A stretch of 64,000 nucleotides of DNA, taken from Balanoglossus misakiensis (taxonomy: Eukaryota > Hemichordata). The position numbers and the translations under genes were made by a program. This document shows positions 31,041-43,076 of this stretch, one piece after another. The DNA is taken from positions 6,696,001 through 6,760,000 of the forward strand of contig CM082578.2 of the NCBI GenBank assembly GCA_040954595.2, given 5' to 3'. Under the pieces are notes generated by a model that worked only from the letters and a program-made list of their open reading frames with translations, was not told the origin of the DNA and ran no database searches. Numbering within the stretch: the first letter of the stretch is position 1; every line of letters starts with the position of its first letter.

Positions 31041-32689
31041 GTCTACCTCAATTCTGCAAAATAAAGAACCAGGAAAAAACCGTTAGCCACATACACGTGT
31101 CGATGTTTTAAGGCATTTAAACAGAACCTTGAACGTGAAACGTACATGCGGTTCACCAACCGTTCGGCTCAAATCCAACCACTTGTAAATTTCGCTTGTG
31201 GTTGCCAGAATCATATAATTATATTCACACGATGAAAATCTTGAGCGCGGAAAAGATTATTTTAAACGCTGAAAGAAGAAGAAGGTGAATCAGGACAATA
31301 TACTCTACCGTATTTTGTGATCTTGAAAGCCAAAACGATCCCTTTTGCGAGAACAATGAAGCTCTCTGCAGATGAAAACCGGTTGTCGAAAATATTTCGG
31401 GTCACCGCTAACGGCGCTATTTTAAAAGGCTGGCAAATTTGTCGAAGGCTAGCAATTCAGTCTTCTCGTCATTATTGTCGGTTTACTGTGCAGAACTACT
31501 TCTTTTCTCGTTTAACAAAAAATATGCCTCTCCGGAAATGATATTTTCAAAGTATTTTGCCAAGTGGTCTTTGTCTCGCCAGCGCTGACACGGGAAGAGA
31601 TTGTGCAAACAAACTGTTCAAACATCCTTTCTCTATGGGCTCGTAGAGGGCTCCATAACAGTGTCAGCTGCCATGCATTCTTGCAGATTCTTGTGCATGG
31701 TCCTGGGGACCGACCATCCTCAGCTCAGTATCCACGGAGAAGGGCTAATATATCAATTTGTACATTTATTGGGTGGTAAAATAAGCGGATATCCGCTCAT
31801 AATATAAAAACAGCAGTATTATTTTCTTTATGAAAGTTTTTGGTCTTTCCAGTATTGAAATGACTCGGGGATAAGTTGGGAGATATTTTCAAGAAAACTT
31901 TTACGGTGAAAAGTTCAATCAAATTATTAATCATAAACATTACAACAATATTAAGTAGAAAACAGTAACATTACACAGCAGTTTCTACTATTTATATTTG
32001 TGAACTGTATATCCCGACTTTTAGCAGCTGAAGGAACACAGAGAGGCGCCTGGCAATGATATGCTGTAAAAGTTGCATTGAAAGTTGCGGCACTTGAAGA
32101 ATGGCTGATATAGTAACAAATTAGCTTTTGTCCGGGGCTTTTGTACAGGAGAGTTTCCCTAGAACAGAAAACTGGCTACATAGTTGAAAGGGGAAAAAAG
32201 TATTGTAGGATTATTTCCCAATTTCAAATGTCACCAACATTTTATTTCTTACCTATTTAGGAGGTTATTTGTCTGTGATATAATTATTGTAAGTATGTAC
32301 AAATGTACTATGTATCAACTGTATCAAACATATTACAATATTATATTAATGAAAGTAAAACTGATAACTTATAAATTTAATAAAACCATTCAACAAATCA
32401 ACGCCTTGTGCGCAATTGCAAACTTTATCATATAACATGAATCCGAAACAGTATTACAAATCCAAACCCGATTTCGTATAACAGACATGCATGACATCAT
32501 TTGACCTCGACAATACCGGTTGATCTGACAGAAGTATTGCATGCTCGTACGTGTACACAGTCAATTTTGCCCCTTTTCGGCGAAATTTGGAGATAACATT
32601 TTCACGCCAGCGAGTAGCCAACCTCCAACAGTCGAAAGGAAAAGCTAAATAGTCGATATAACATCGGCTGCCAACCACGTCCAAAGTCG
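31041..32689. promoter_or_regulatory. Divergent interval between TDG and UQCC5
   Basis: These 1.65 kb separate the TDG and UQCC5 start codons. The TDG start exon has an acceptor just upstream (ending at 31054), so a TDG noncoding first exon and both promoters should lie here. A minus-strand donor-like AATAG|GTAAGA near 32250 is one candidate for its end. No other gene was recognised; the short plus-strand frames at 31317-31807 show no familiar domain. Confidence 0.4.
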
Positions 32690-33700
32690 ATGACCGAGTG
32701 GCAGAGCAGACGACTGCGTCGTTTGCTGCAGAAGTGGCCAGGCAAGAATTATTTCGGAATCTACAGATTTTTGCCGCTTTTCTTTTTCGCCGGAGCCGGT
32801 ATAGAATGGATCATGATAAATGCTAGAATAGCACCTGGTGGAGAAACATTTTGTAAGTGTTGTCGCTTGGTGTTTGACCCGGATCTGGTTCTCTTAGTGG
32901 ACACGACTATACCCCATGGCAACGATACCATGGCAATGAGGGTGAGTTAGGGTTAGGGTTAGGAGGGTTAGGGGTGGCAATGTGAGGGTGAATTTAACCC
33001 TAACCCTAACCCTCCTAACCCTAACCCTAAAAAACCATATTATCGCCCGTGGAGTATAGTCGTGTCCACTAAGAGAACCAGATCCTTTGACCCCCCCCCC
33101 CCCTTACTAGATTACATACACCCGCATGACCCGGGATGGTACCAAGGTCAGGGCAACGCTTGTATACAGTACATGTGCGTGCGTGCGTGCACACTGTTCA
33201 AGTAGTATATTTGCATTACTGGCCGATTGATCGATCCACGTCCCTTTATGGACATATCAATATTGAATCACTCATTTATGTAGACTTATGCATAATACCA
33301 CAATCTGCCTGTGCTATATTTTTTTTTATATCAAAGAAATTGAAGCATTTACATCAGTTGCCATAGTAATTAGTAAAATTCTAAACCTGGCATCTTTGTA
33401 AAATGTTGAAACTGAGTTTTATTTCATGAAATCTTGCAAACTGAAACAGGATAAGTGTTGATCTGGTTACATTTTTCAAAATCCAGTGTTGATCCGTGGC
33501 AAATTTTGAGAAATGGAAAACTCCACTCAATAAACAGTAGACAGTAGACTTTCAAAAGAGCGAGGGAAGATACCTTGTTTCTTACATAATAATGGCTAGG
33601 TCCTGCAGTTCAGAACCTCTTTTGTGTTATTTTCCCAGATGATGTACATCGAAGGAAACAAGCAGAAAGATTAGCCGAAGAAAATTCTGTGGATAACTAA
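32690..33700 (+). CDS. UQCC5: Complex III assembly micropeptide UQCC5 (SMIM4)
   Basis: UQCC5/SMIM4 is a small mitochondrial inner-membrane protein needed for early assembly of respiratory complex III (cytochrome b maturation). Two exons, 32690-32852 and 33639-33700, give 74 residues; human has 70. The sequence RRLLQKWPGKNYFGIYRFLP, a hydrophobic segment (LPLFFFAGAGIEWIMI) and GGETF-YDVHRRKQAERL align along the whole human protein. The split tyrosine codon (T|AT) confirms the splice. The start context is poor (T at -3, A at +4). Only 65 bases after its stop begins UQCC6 on the same strand, with no obvious promoter between, so both are probably carried on one mRNA. The intron holds a small transposon at 32881-33085. 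Confidence 0.93.
32873..33093. mobile_element. MITE with 8-bp target duplication and telomere-like arms
   Basis: The element spans 32881-33085 (205 bp), flanked by direct repeats TTTGACCC (32873-32880 and 33086-33093). Its terminal inverted repeats are about 36 bp, starting GGATCTGGTTCTCTTAGTGG, with one mismatch in view. Inside lies a second inverted pair made of TTAGGG-type repeats (from 32946) facing CCCTAA-type repeats (to about 33030). An 8-bp duplication is typical of hAT-like transposases; there is no coding capacity. It lies in the UQCC5 intron. Confidence 0.88.
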
Positions 33701-33765
33701 ACTCAAGAGATCTACTGCAGTACACAAGTTACACACAGCTTTATACTACAAGAATACACTTCAAG

Positions 33766-34479
33766 ATGCCTGCTGGAGTGACCTGGTCACAGTATCTGAA
33801 GTTTTTGACTGCAGGGCTGGTGACCATGATGGCTGGAGCCCAGCTGGTTCATATAATTTATGGACCTGATATGGTAATTGATGCACATCATGTTTGTGCA
33901 CGTTGTTAATTTTTGCATTAATTGCAAAATATCTCAGGGTGGACGGAAATCACCAATGAAGGATGGTTAAACCAATCAAACATTAAGAAGGACATTTTTA
34001 CATTTACGAAGATTTCAAGGTCATTCTGGCAGTTATGTTCCGCAGTACCTGAGACGCAAGAAACAAATGTGTTATGTCCAAGCACAAGATACACTGCAAC
34101 ACACACTTTGACAGATACAGGATAAATATTTTTGTGGCCTTTCAACTTTCGAATAGTGACAGCCTCTGGGGGGGGGGGGGGGGTATTACAGAGTATTTAC
34201 TGAAGAAAAGGACACACTAACATTTAATAGGCACCTTCTTCATTTTCAGATTTTGTTTGAAAAATTGACAAAGTCCACACATATAAAAAAAAATCAAAGA
34301 AACACTTTAAGATAAAAAATAATCAAAAGTTGCAACTACTGACGCTTTAAAAATGATGTGATCAACTAATGCTTGTTTTATAACTCTTCTTTTGTTTGTA
34401 GAGCATACGAGGCCCTGGGGAACACCCTGACATACCACCACCTAGAGATCCAACAGAAAACCAGGGAGAGAAGAAATGA
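33766..34479 (+). CDS. UQCC6: Complex III assembly micropeptide UQCC6 (BRAWNIN)
   Basis: UQCC6/BRAWNIN (human C12orf73) is an inner-membrane micropeptide required for complex III assembly. Two exons, 33766-33873 and 34402-34479, give 61 residues. MPAGVTWSQYLKFLTAGL and MMAGAQLVHIIYGPDM match the human start and membrane segment; the tail (PGEHPDIPPPRDP) keeps the IPP motif but is shorter and diverged. The ATG has A at -3, better than that of UQCC5. The 65 bases after the UQCC5 stop contain no ATG. An acceptor-like CTACTGCAG ends at 33720, so a separate mRNA made by alternative splicing is possible. Its neighbours UQCC5 and TDG fit known functional and syntenic partners. Confidence 0.92.
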
Positions 34480-35349
34480 ATGTGTGTATCCTGGTAGAGT
34501 TGAGGATCAGCTGACCTGTGTGTACACCTAGAGATGTTGGCCACTCATGCTGCAGGGATCACTTTCCATTCATTATCTTCACTCAAACTCTTTGAACTTT
34601 ATCCAAACTTCTTTTGAACTTCTTCCGAATCTTAGTTTTAGGTGTTTACTTGTAGTCTAGGCATCATTTTTGACCCTTTATTACACTGTAAATTGTGTCA
34701 GTAAGATTCACTCAGTCTCTGATCCCAAGGGTGAGCAAGTCGTTTTCTGGTCCACAAGTAGCGAAAGATGACTAGCCCAGCCTAAGTTACATCTGGCCCA
34801 TAAATCTATTGTCAGATTTGAAGACAAATAATATGTTGGTTTGTCAGGCAAGTCAGATAGAAAAACTACTAGCCCAGTTATAAAATCTGCCGGCACTAGC
34901 CCCATGAGTTGGGCTAACGGCCTTGTTCACCCTGGCTTTGATCTGAAATCACTTCTTTCAATCTAGTCGTACCACCTGGATAGATTAATATCATCATGCA
35001 TGCTGTACTGTATTTTCAAGATCATACCAAAAATTTTACATCCGTAAAAATGTAAAAATACACACACATAATATTCTTCTTAATAATAGAATAGATTATC
35101 AGGAGAGGGATGTAGAGTGCAGAGTAAGTAGAAGTCAGAACAAACTCATCATATGACCAAGGATGGAGTATACCGTACTGTACCTATAAAGTAGAGATGT
35201 TTTTTTTACACAAGCAATTTCTTGTGATTTTCTATTTCAGGTAGCAACATTTATTGATATCATCACCAGTGAGCAGTTGAGTATGTTGTAGTAAGGTTCA
35301 TGTCTAAGACAAATTATTAAGGAATAATGTAGTTTAACTTGTACTTAAC

Positions 35350-36222
35350 TTTAAGGGGACAAAGTCTCTCTCTCGCTGCCGTTTTTCCATTAAAGGCACG
35401 TAAGCTGTAACTTTTGGGATAATTTTCATAATTTTTGTTTCAAACTGCACTACCATTAGTCCATGCAGATGAAGGCAGTGAACTATGAACAAGCATTATA
35501 AACCCTAAATATGAGTGCATATGCAAGTTTTAACCAGATAAATAATAAAGCTTTGCCCCAAGCGATTATGGCCGCCACCGTGGGAAAATGCAAGAAACAA
35601 TGAAAATGTTGCATTTCCGGTTATGAAACTTCATAAACAAAACATGACCTCATCCACTTGAGCTCATGGAAGTAAATGTACACCACTGAGACATCAGATT
35701 TTCACTTTTCATTGCAATATTGCACTTTTTTAAAAATTTCAGGAATTTTCGTTTTTCTTTAATTTTTGGCCATTTTGTCATAAATAAGTGTTGAGCTTGA
35801 TATATTATCATGAAATAGCATTTAATAGAAATAATTAAAAGCATATATGAGATTATTTAAAACATTGATTTTTTATCCAGTTGCAGCTTACGTGCCTTTA
35901 ATTATGTTTGATACAAGACACCATTTATGTTAATGTACATGTGTATATGTAGTGAATGGATGTTCTATCACACACAACTTCCATCTCGCTTGTATGATAT
36001 GAGAATAAAAACTCACCCAAAATGAAATAAATGGTACAGAACGATTATTCATTTTGGCAAGTTTTTCGTCTTTCGTGTCTACAAGCAGGATGGAAGGTGT
36101 GTGGTTGAACGTTGATTCACTATACATGTACATGTATATCCACATGTACATTAACATAAACGGTGTCTTGTATCAAACATAATGGAAAAGGGGCAGCGAG
36201 AGAGAGACATTATCCCTTTAAG
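35350..36222. mobile_element. Long-TIR foldback element interrupted by a second element
   Basis: Left and right arms are inverted copies: TCTCTCTCGCTGCC near 35366-35380, followed by TTTCCATT, then TATGTTTGATACAAGACACC and TTTATGTTAATGTACATGTG near 35903-35943; the complementary arm runs from about 36140 to 36220. The left arm is split after CCAT (35390) by another element, while the right arm is intact. The ends near TTAAGGGGA and TCCCTTTAA suggest the outer boundary. There is no coding capacity. Confidence 0.82.
35391..35900. mobile_element. 510-bp element inserted in the outer element's left arm
   Basis: It starts TAAAGGCACGTAAGCTG and ends CAGCTTACGTGCCTTTA, a perfect terminal inverted repeat of about 17 bp. 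Removing it with one AT leaves CCATTATG, exactly the sequence in the intact right arm. A 2-bp AT duplication is one reading; clean insertion of a TTAAAGG-ended element is another. The interior is AT-rich and noncoding. Confidence 0.8.
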
Positions 36223-38366
36223 TGAGAGATTCTAAACATGTGGGCTTTTGTCAATCCCACTCACATACTTTAGTCTTCCCCACCAGTCAGGTTTAATGTG
36301 ATAATACACCCCATATATACTAAACCTGTTACATGTCCATCCACCTATATCATAACATGCCACATCAACCCATTAATACCTGCCAAACTACCTACCTACC
36401 CATCTTGTGCACAGTCTCTATATACATATACCCATCACAGTTTGATACCCACCTTCCCCATCATAGACAAATCTATCCAATATATTCTCAACATCTGCCA
36501 ATTACAGCTCTATCCATTCGCCCACCAAAGACCCATCTGCAAAGACAGTACCCGTCATATGAGCCATTGCATTCTCTGTTCAGCACTTTCGAGCTCATTT
36601 CATTCACATTGAAATAGACTTGTGCTAGTTAACCTCTAGTTATGGTAATTAAGGATGTACATGTATAAACTAATCATATTTCAGGTCTTTTATTGAAATC
36701 ATCAAATTCCATTAGATAACCATGGTAACTTTTTAAAAAAAAATATTGCTGCAAATCTATCTTGCCATTTTATACCTTGTACATCAATGAACAAATTCAG
36801 GTATATTTTTCAAAACTTACTTTCTCTTTGCATTCTGAGAGAATCTTATCAGATGTTTTGAGTTGACTTTTATTCGAAGAGCTTTCTCCATGTGTGTGGT
36901 TTCAGTAGCAGATTTTATGTTTATTAAAATCATAGGACATGAAGCTCCAGGGTCAGAGGTCAAGTCGACCCATTTATATCAATGTGTACTCTTGTCTGAT
37001 TCCCTGCCCCCTTTCTCATGCTGTTGGTGCTACACTCACACAGCCAACGGCGAGGATGGGGCAGGGGGGACCAGACTATATGTACACCAACAGGTGTGTC
37101 ACCCACCACCTATTTTCACTGGAATACAATTTTTGCCTTATAGGCAGTGAAATCTGTCGGCACTGGGAAGTTCGTTTCTATTGAACACTTTTTCCCAGCT
37201 GTCTTTTAAATTATGGATTTTTGGATTCTCCTTTGAATGTATTATGAAAATCCGCAATAAAAAATAAGAATCACTGCACTTGTTTTCAAAATACAAGGCT
37301 ATGAATTTTGTCAGTTGTCTATGGGCTATACATTTTACAAAATTTATCTCAAAATAGAGCGCAGTGACCATACGATTTTAACACTCAATTTAATTGTATT
37401 TGACTGAGCTGTGTGTAAAATTCTAATAAATTAGAAGTGAATTTTCTAGCTATTCTCAATGTATGGAAAAAAAACGAAAGAACACAGTTTACAAGTTTAC
37501 GTTCTGCGCGTACATCCTTAAAAGTAAACACCTGCAAACTAAATAATTTCCATGGTCCCTTTGGTGTCCAGTGTGTGCATATATTGATATTTGAAGTCTA
37601 TAATGTAGTTTCCACTAACGCTCAGCTAGGCATGAGAGAAAGATAACACAATAAAGACTTCCAAATTGAACTTCAAGTGAAGACTGCGTTAGTGTTTTTA
37701 GGTATGACTTTTTAAGTGTGAAATACAAGAATGTGTCTCTGTATGCAAATAAAGTGTCAATTGTAATTTGTTGTAATTGCTGTGCTGTATCCCATTCTAA
37801 TTCCATCCCAAGTATGTACCTCAGTCCCTCTATCACAGTGTACATACATATTACATGTGGTTTGTACCAGATATTTGTTATTCAAGGTCACTGTCATACA
37901 GTGTGCACATGTAAATTAGATGCTAGTCCAGTATGTGCTAGCAATGTTTTGATGTGGAAAAAAATATGCTGGTACCAGGAGGTATATTTTGCAATAAAGC
38001 TTTATTGAAATCTGACAAGTGCGTAGAGTTTGTTGGATTGTTGATGAAAATGGATTCATTAAGCTGTATCCGCTTCCTGCATTGTTTCATGCTTTTAGCA
38101 AAGTGCCTCCATTGGGTAAATCCTTCCTGTAATTGTTTTCTCAGAATCGCTGGTACATTTGGCTTGAAATGCAGTTTGCAGAAAACAAATACGGGCTGAT
38201 GTGCACTCACTTGGACAATTTTGTGTCCATGAGTTAAAGGCTTCAAACTTTACCCACATACATAGAAATGGGAATGCAATCTTCCAGATAGGGTTGTACA
38301 GTTCCGTACACCTGCAGATTTTAAATGACTTACACACGCAGACAACATGTAATAATTTCAAATATT

Positions 38367-38372
38367 TTTATT
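38367..38372 (-). terminator. CENPK: Poly(A) signal candidate of CENPK
   Basis: TTTATT on the plus strand (AATAAA on the minus strand) lies about 310 bases past the CENPK stop, the first clear signal downstream. Confidence 0.5.
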
Positions 38373-38684
38373 GAATTGACAACGACATTAGTTCTCAAAA
38401 TGGCAGTGGTGAAACATATAAAAAAAAGTAAATGGCTTCCTAAAAAATTGCAATCTTTAAAAAGACACTGATATATATAAATATCTCTAAATAAAACCCA
38501 TGAAATTATTACTAAAGGACTTGCGTTTATTTTAAAACTGAGTACAAAATAGTATCTAAATACTCATAAATATCATACAGCAGTGTTAATAAAAATTCAT
38601 ATGTTCAGTCCAGACTGATTCAAATTACACTAGGTATGCACTATATGTTAAAATATATACACAGGAAAAATTATATTTCAAATA

Positions 38685-41600
38685 TTATAAGTGAAAGGGT
38701 GTCAGTTTAATATAATTGGAATCTTCACCTTTGTGTAGAATGATCCCACATCTGAGTAAGAGTTCAATGTATGGTGGCCAGTATTTGTCTTGAATTGGGA
38801 TGTACGGGTCGTGCGGACGTTCTAGCTGTGCTTTCACTAATTTCTGATGGAAAGAGGGGGGAAAAAAGTTAAGAAACGATAAGGATTCATCTGTTAATCA
38901 TAGCAACAGACCACTGAGTCAAAGGCTCCCCTATCACACTGACTATCCAGCCAAAGGATCCCCTAGCACACACACCATCAAGCCAAAGGCTCCCCTAGCA
39001 CACACACACTATCAAGCCAAAGGCTCCCCTAGTAGACAGACTATGCAGCAAAGGCTCCCTGAGCCAGCATGCTAGAACCAAGGTGATACAACGGATTTGT
39101 TGAAAATCAACAAAGTGACTATACCTGAACAAGGCTGTGAAGTGATGAGAACTTCTTTCCGCTTGTAAACTGATCCAGGGTTCGATTTCCAGATGAAGAC
39201 CTCTACAATTCGAATCAATGAAAAAACATGTAAATAAGTTTTGATGCAGTGAGTCAAGATACCCTAATGGGGAAGAAGCTGTAACTCTTTGCTCTTTTCG
39301 AAGATACTTTTGTTCCATGAATCAATTAGTTTCTTGATCTACTGCTGACATCATGCTAAATTCCCTTGAAAAGATTAAAATATCTTCTACATGTGCACAT
39401 TCATTGGAAATATCCGCAAAATTTGTTCAAATGTTTGGACATCTCCGTCCATTCTTTCGAGACCGACCGACCACACCCAGCAGAATAGTTGTGGGTATGT
39501 AAAATTTTACGACGTACAGCTTTGCATTTTTTATAGAATTTTTAACGTTAAAGCTGAATTTAAAACAAGGTCTCAGAACTCAAAACCTGTGATGCCTCGA
39601 TAAAAAGCAATTTTACAAGTACCTACCCTTCTCCTTTGCTGATGCACTACATCAGCCGTAGGTGCTGGGAAATGCTTGGTGAGAAAGTCAAAGACACTCT
39701 GATCGAGGTCACTCAGGTACTTCTCCAGCTTTTTCTGTTTCCTGCGCAATGTTTGCCTGGGTGTAAGCAGAAGTGAGTGGGTTTAAACCGCTGGTTAATT
39801 TTGTACATGGTAAAGCAATGCAATGTGGAGTGAATTCAACTAACACACACACATATATACACACACACACACCAATTCTCAACAACTGCAGGAAACTTTT
39901 CACATGCAAAGATGGGGACCTGATATAGGACTGGGAACTTAAGCATTGTCTCATTATTTCTACTTGATGCAGTGCCACCAAAGGCTAGTTGCAGACACTG
40001 AGATGCGAAATGACACTTCTCATAATTTGATACGTACAAAGTAGAGTTGGCAGTCGTTTCATCGTCAAGTTTAGATTTGATCGCCTCCTGAACTTCGATG
40101 TGTTCCTGAAGTTGGTCTTTAGCCCTGAATGTACCACAAACAAGAATCCAAAATAGTTTACTGGTCTAAAAAAAATAGTCTGTGGATGCATTTAGTTTAT
40201 TTGTATTATCATAACAGTGGCGTGTGCCACTGATCACATTACACCCCAACTTGACAGACACCTCTGGCTATAATATATTCCTATAACATTCTATGAGATA
40301 ACATATTTTGCATACCAAGCCTGATTCCTTGAGGCCAATCACTTCAAAGACCCAGGCTACAAATTCTACATTGCAATGAGCCCAGAATGATTCATCCTCA
40401 TTTGGACAAAAATTCACTCTCAGGCATTGTAATCATGTTTAAAAATAGCATTATCATTGGTGGAGAGTTTACTTTAGTTTCCTGAATCCAGACAAAACAT
40501 CAGCACCGCTTTTTTGGAAGACATGAGATGCCATGATTTCCAGGGATCGATGCATGTAGTTGCTTTTGCCCACAGACTTCAATCATCAGCTATGATGGAC
40601 CTGTCAGCCATCTTGAAATGTTCAAAATCTTCTGTAAAGTGTCAAGGATTTTTGTTTGCTGATAACTGCATTGCAACATTGTTAAACAAAAAATAGAAGA
40701 AAAACTCCTTGATTTTTACCTCTTTAAATCGTCTCGGAGTTCCTTTTTGTGAGCCTGAACATTAGAGAGAGTCTCTTGGAGCTGTGTCACTGATGTCTGT
40801 ATATCATCTGCCAGGACTGTTTTTAACACAACAGTATCTGATGGTAGGACTGGATGAATTGGAGAACACACAGTTTAAGTCACGTTTCGTTCAGCATCTC
40901 CCAAATTTTCACAAACAATATTTGTGGCAAAAAATCAGATAATGGAAATAGTACATATTTTATTCCAAAATCACCTTGAATTATGATTATACTGTACAAT
41001 GGTTGCAGAAATCCTAACTGTAATATTTACTCAATGTATATAATAATTGTGTTTGTTAGAGAACACAATTCTCCTGATTTGACCGTTTCCTCCATTTATC
41101 TTCTAAATAACTCAAAAGTGGATGATCAGAAGTTTAGCCAAATTTTCCAAAAATCAAAAACAAAAATATTCAAAAACAATATTGTGATTAAAACTATATT
41201 GTCACAAATCTTTCGCATATTAATCTAATGCTTAAAACACTTATCAAAATCACACATACTGTTCAGGGGTTTCTGTTTGATGACGTCAATTTCAGCTTGT
41301 AACCTTTGCTCTTTTGCTTGGAACACTCTCACCATCTATGCATCATAAACAGAGAAAGCTTTATCAGCACAGAAAATCCTGATTAAAAATTAAGTGCCGG
41401 TGCATTTGATGTTGTGTTTCTTTACCAGCTGGAGCCATATGATGGCAATTAAACTATTAAATAAAAGGTATACGGTCACCTATGCAAATTTAGCCACGGT
41501 TACCATGGTAAATTGGGATCAAGCCAATCGCTGAGTTTCAGTGGGTGGCACACGCGAAAAAAAGAGCGCCACCATATGTTCTTTAGAACGCTCAAATACG

Positions 41601-43076
41601 CCATTTCAGCCATATATGGGCGTATGTAAATTGGAGGTGACCGTATAACTTTAAGAATGACTGTTTCAGAAGCTTTAAGTTTAAGAATGGAATCAAGTGA
41701 AGTCCAGTGCATATGAAAGCAGAACAGTATCTGACACTTGTTGCCAGTGATCATGGCACACTTTTTGTGTGGTCATCCAGTGAAAATTTGAAATTGGCTG
41801 GATCTCAACTTTCTATATTTGGTGTGACTATATTGTATGAGTGTATACCTTGACAGAAATGTGGGTATCTGTGGGTCGCCCTACATTTATGCTCAGCAAA
41901 CTCTTGGTTTTCTGGGTTCTGTGGCAGTATTCTCCCAACACACACACCCTCTGCACAAAAGCAACTATTCGTGTGGCATTGCAATACTTACAGGATTAGT
42001 TCCATTTTCTGAAGTCTCCACTGCTACATTATTCTCCACATTATGATGGAGCTGCAAAAACAGAGAAAGAGATGATGGAACTGTAATTCCAGTCCTTTCA
42101 CACTTCCACAAGAAAGTACACAACTGGGCTCGATCTTTACATTTGCTGGTTATTTGCTGTTCTGTTCTGACATGTAGGGAGGTGGATACCCCAGGGTTGA
42201 GACTGATTTTACATATCTTGTTCTTGTCCTGAGGGTCAGTACAGTGTGTAAACACGCATTTTGCCTTTTTATCATAAATGCAAAACAATTATTTCAGAGT
42301 GAGTTCGTAACATCCGCCAGACCTAATACACAGCTCCTTATAGGTTTTCAGTGCTGTTAGAGCAACATTGTTGCTATATATTGGCTTCCTCTCTTGCAAT
42401 TGGGCAACAGAGAAGTTCACTCCCTGTTCCTCACTGTTGGTGACACCATGATGTTCAGAAGTTTGTCAAAGCAATAGACTTAGTACTACACCAGTGCCTA
42501 ATGCTTTGGACCTACCATATGAATGTCTGTCCACTGTTGTTGACATTGTGATTTCAGTTCTTCTATTCCTTCCCGCCCCCTCTCTTCTGCAACCATAGTC
42601 TCCTGGAATTAAGTGTACAAGAAAATTTAAATTTAAGAATGTAAAGTCAGTAAAGTGTTAATACATGGAGTAATTCGAGGTGGGGGTCGGTCGTCATGTA
42701 TGTATGCTGGCACAGGCGTTTAGATTAGGGGAGTCGATCGTTACGTCGATGTGCTGCTAGTATGCCCAAAAGGAAAGTTGTTTCTAGTACACGTACTGAT
42801 ATATTTCATTTTCCACAGATTTCACGGGTCAAATGCCTGTGCTTTTTACTGTACATGTAGTACTTTATTCAGTGGCAGGCTGATTAGTTCAGAATCAGAC
42901 ATTGATAGTGGGTCAAGGGTAACCGTGAAAGTGACATGCTTTCGAAGGAAGTGACATAAAAAGGTCATGTACCACCGTAAGCAGCGCCCAACAAACGATG
43001 GATTTTATACCGGGAAGAACATACCGGTACCCGACGCTGCCGATAGCGACACAGAGAAAACGTGTGTACTCACCAT
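38685..43076 (-). CDS. CENPK: Centromere protein K
   Basis: CENP-K belongs to the CENP-H/I/K/M group of the constitutive centromere network that links CENP-A chromatin to the outer kinetochore. Nine coding pieces on the minus strand (43074-43076, 42516-42602, 41992-42051, 41260-41335, 40720-40849, 40038-40124, 39627-39756, 39125-39202, 38685-38843) join in phase to 269 residues, the human length. The middle is coiled coil (ELKSQCQQQW; QETLSNVQAHKKELRDDLKR; QTLRRKQKKLEKYL). The C-terminus, PHDPYIPIQDKYWPPYIELL with LRCGIILH, is the diagnostic CENP-K motif. The start is least certain: ATG 43074-43076 is directly followed by a GTGAGT donor, so exon 1 would contribute only methionine; the alternative is the ATG at 42594-42596 in the next exon. 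It is head-to-head with HBP1. Confidence 0.9.
38925..39058. repeat. Minisatellite, about four units of about 35 bp
   Basis: The unit CCAAAGGCTCCCCTAGCACA plus a CA-rich tail repeats about four times with variation in the last CENPK intron (38844-39124). It is a local tandem repeat with no coding role. Confidence 0.85.
41467..41650. mobile_element. 180-bp MITE, copy A
   Basis: Terminal inverted repeats GTATACGGTCACC and GGTGACCGTATA bound a noncoding element of about 180 bp in the CENPK intron at 41336-41991. A second copy lies at 56601-56782 in the opposite orientation. A TA-type target is possible from the TATA ends. Confidence 0.85.

Larger units (their letters stand above)
34480..38684. 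other. Convergent UQCC6/CENPK 3' region
   Basis: No exon was recognised. A nested transposon occupies 35350-36222. A G-poor, C/A-rich stretch lies at about 36300-36560. Plus-strand AATAAA signals occur at 35544-35549 (inside the transposon), about 37653 and about 37992; the true UQCC6 end cannot be chosen. A minus-strand AATAAA for CENPK lies at 38367-38372. Confidence 0.45.

Noticed and set aside
31317-31807. Short plus-strand frames upstream of UQCC5
   Set aside because: No recognisable domain, no clear splice sites joining them, and they lie in the TDG/UQCC5 promoter interval.
32946-33030. TTAGGG repeats as a sign of a chromosome end
   Set aside because: The repeats are short, inverted and enclosed in a transposon with a target duplication inside a gene, so they are interstitial.
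39173-39193. GGTTCGATTTCC, resembling a tRNA B box
   Set aside because: It lies within a CENPK coding exon and is explained by codons.
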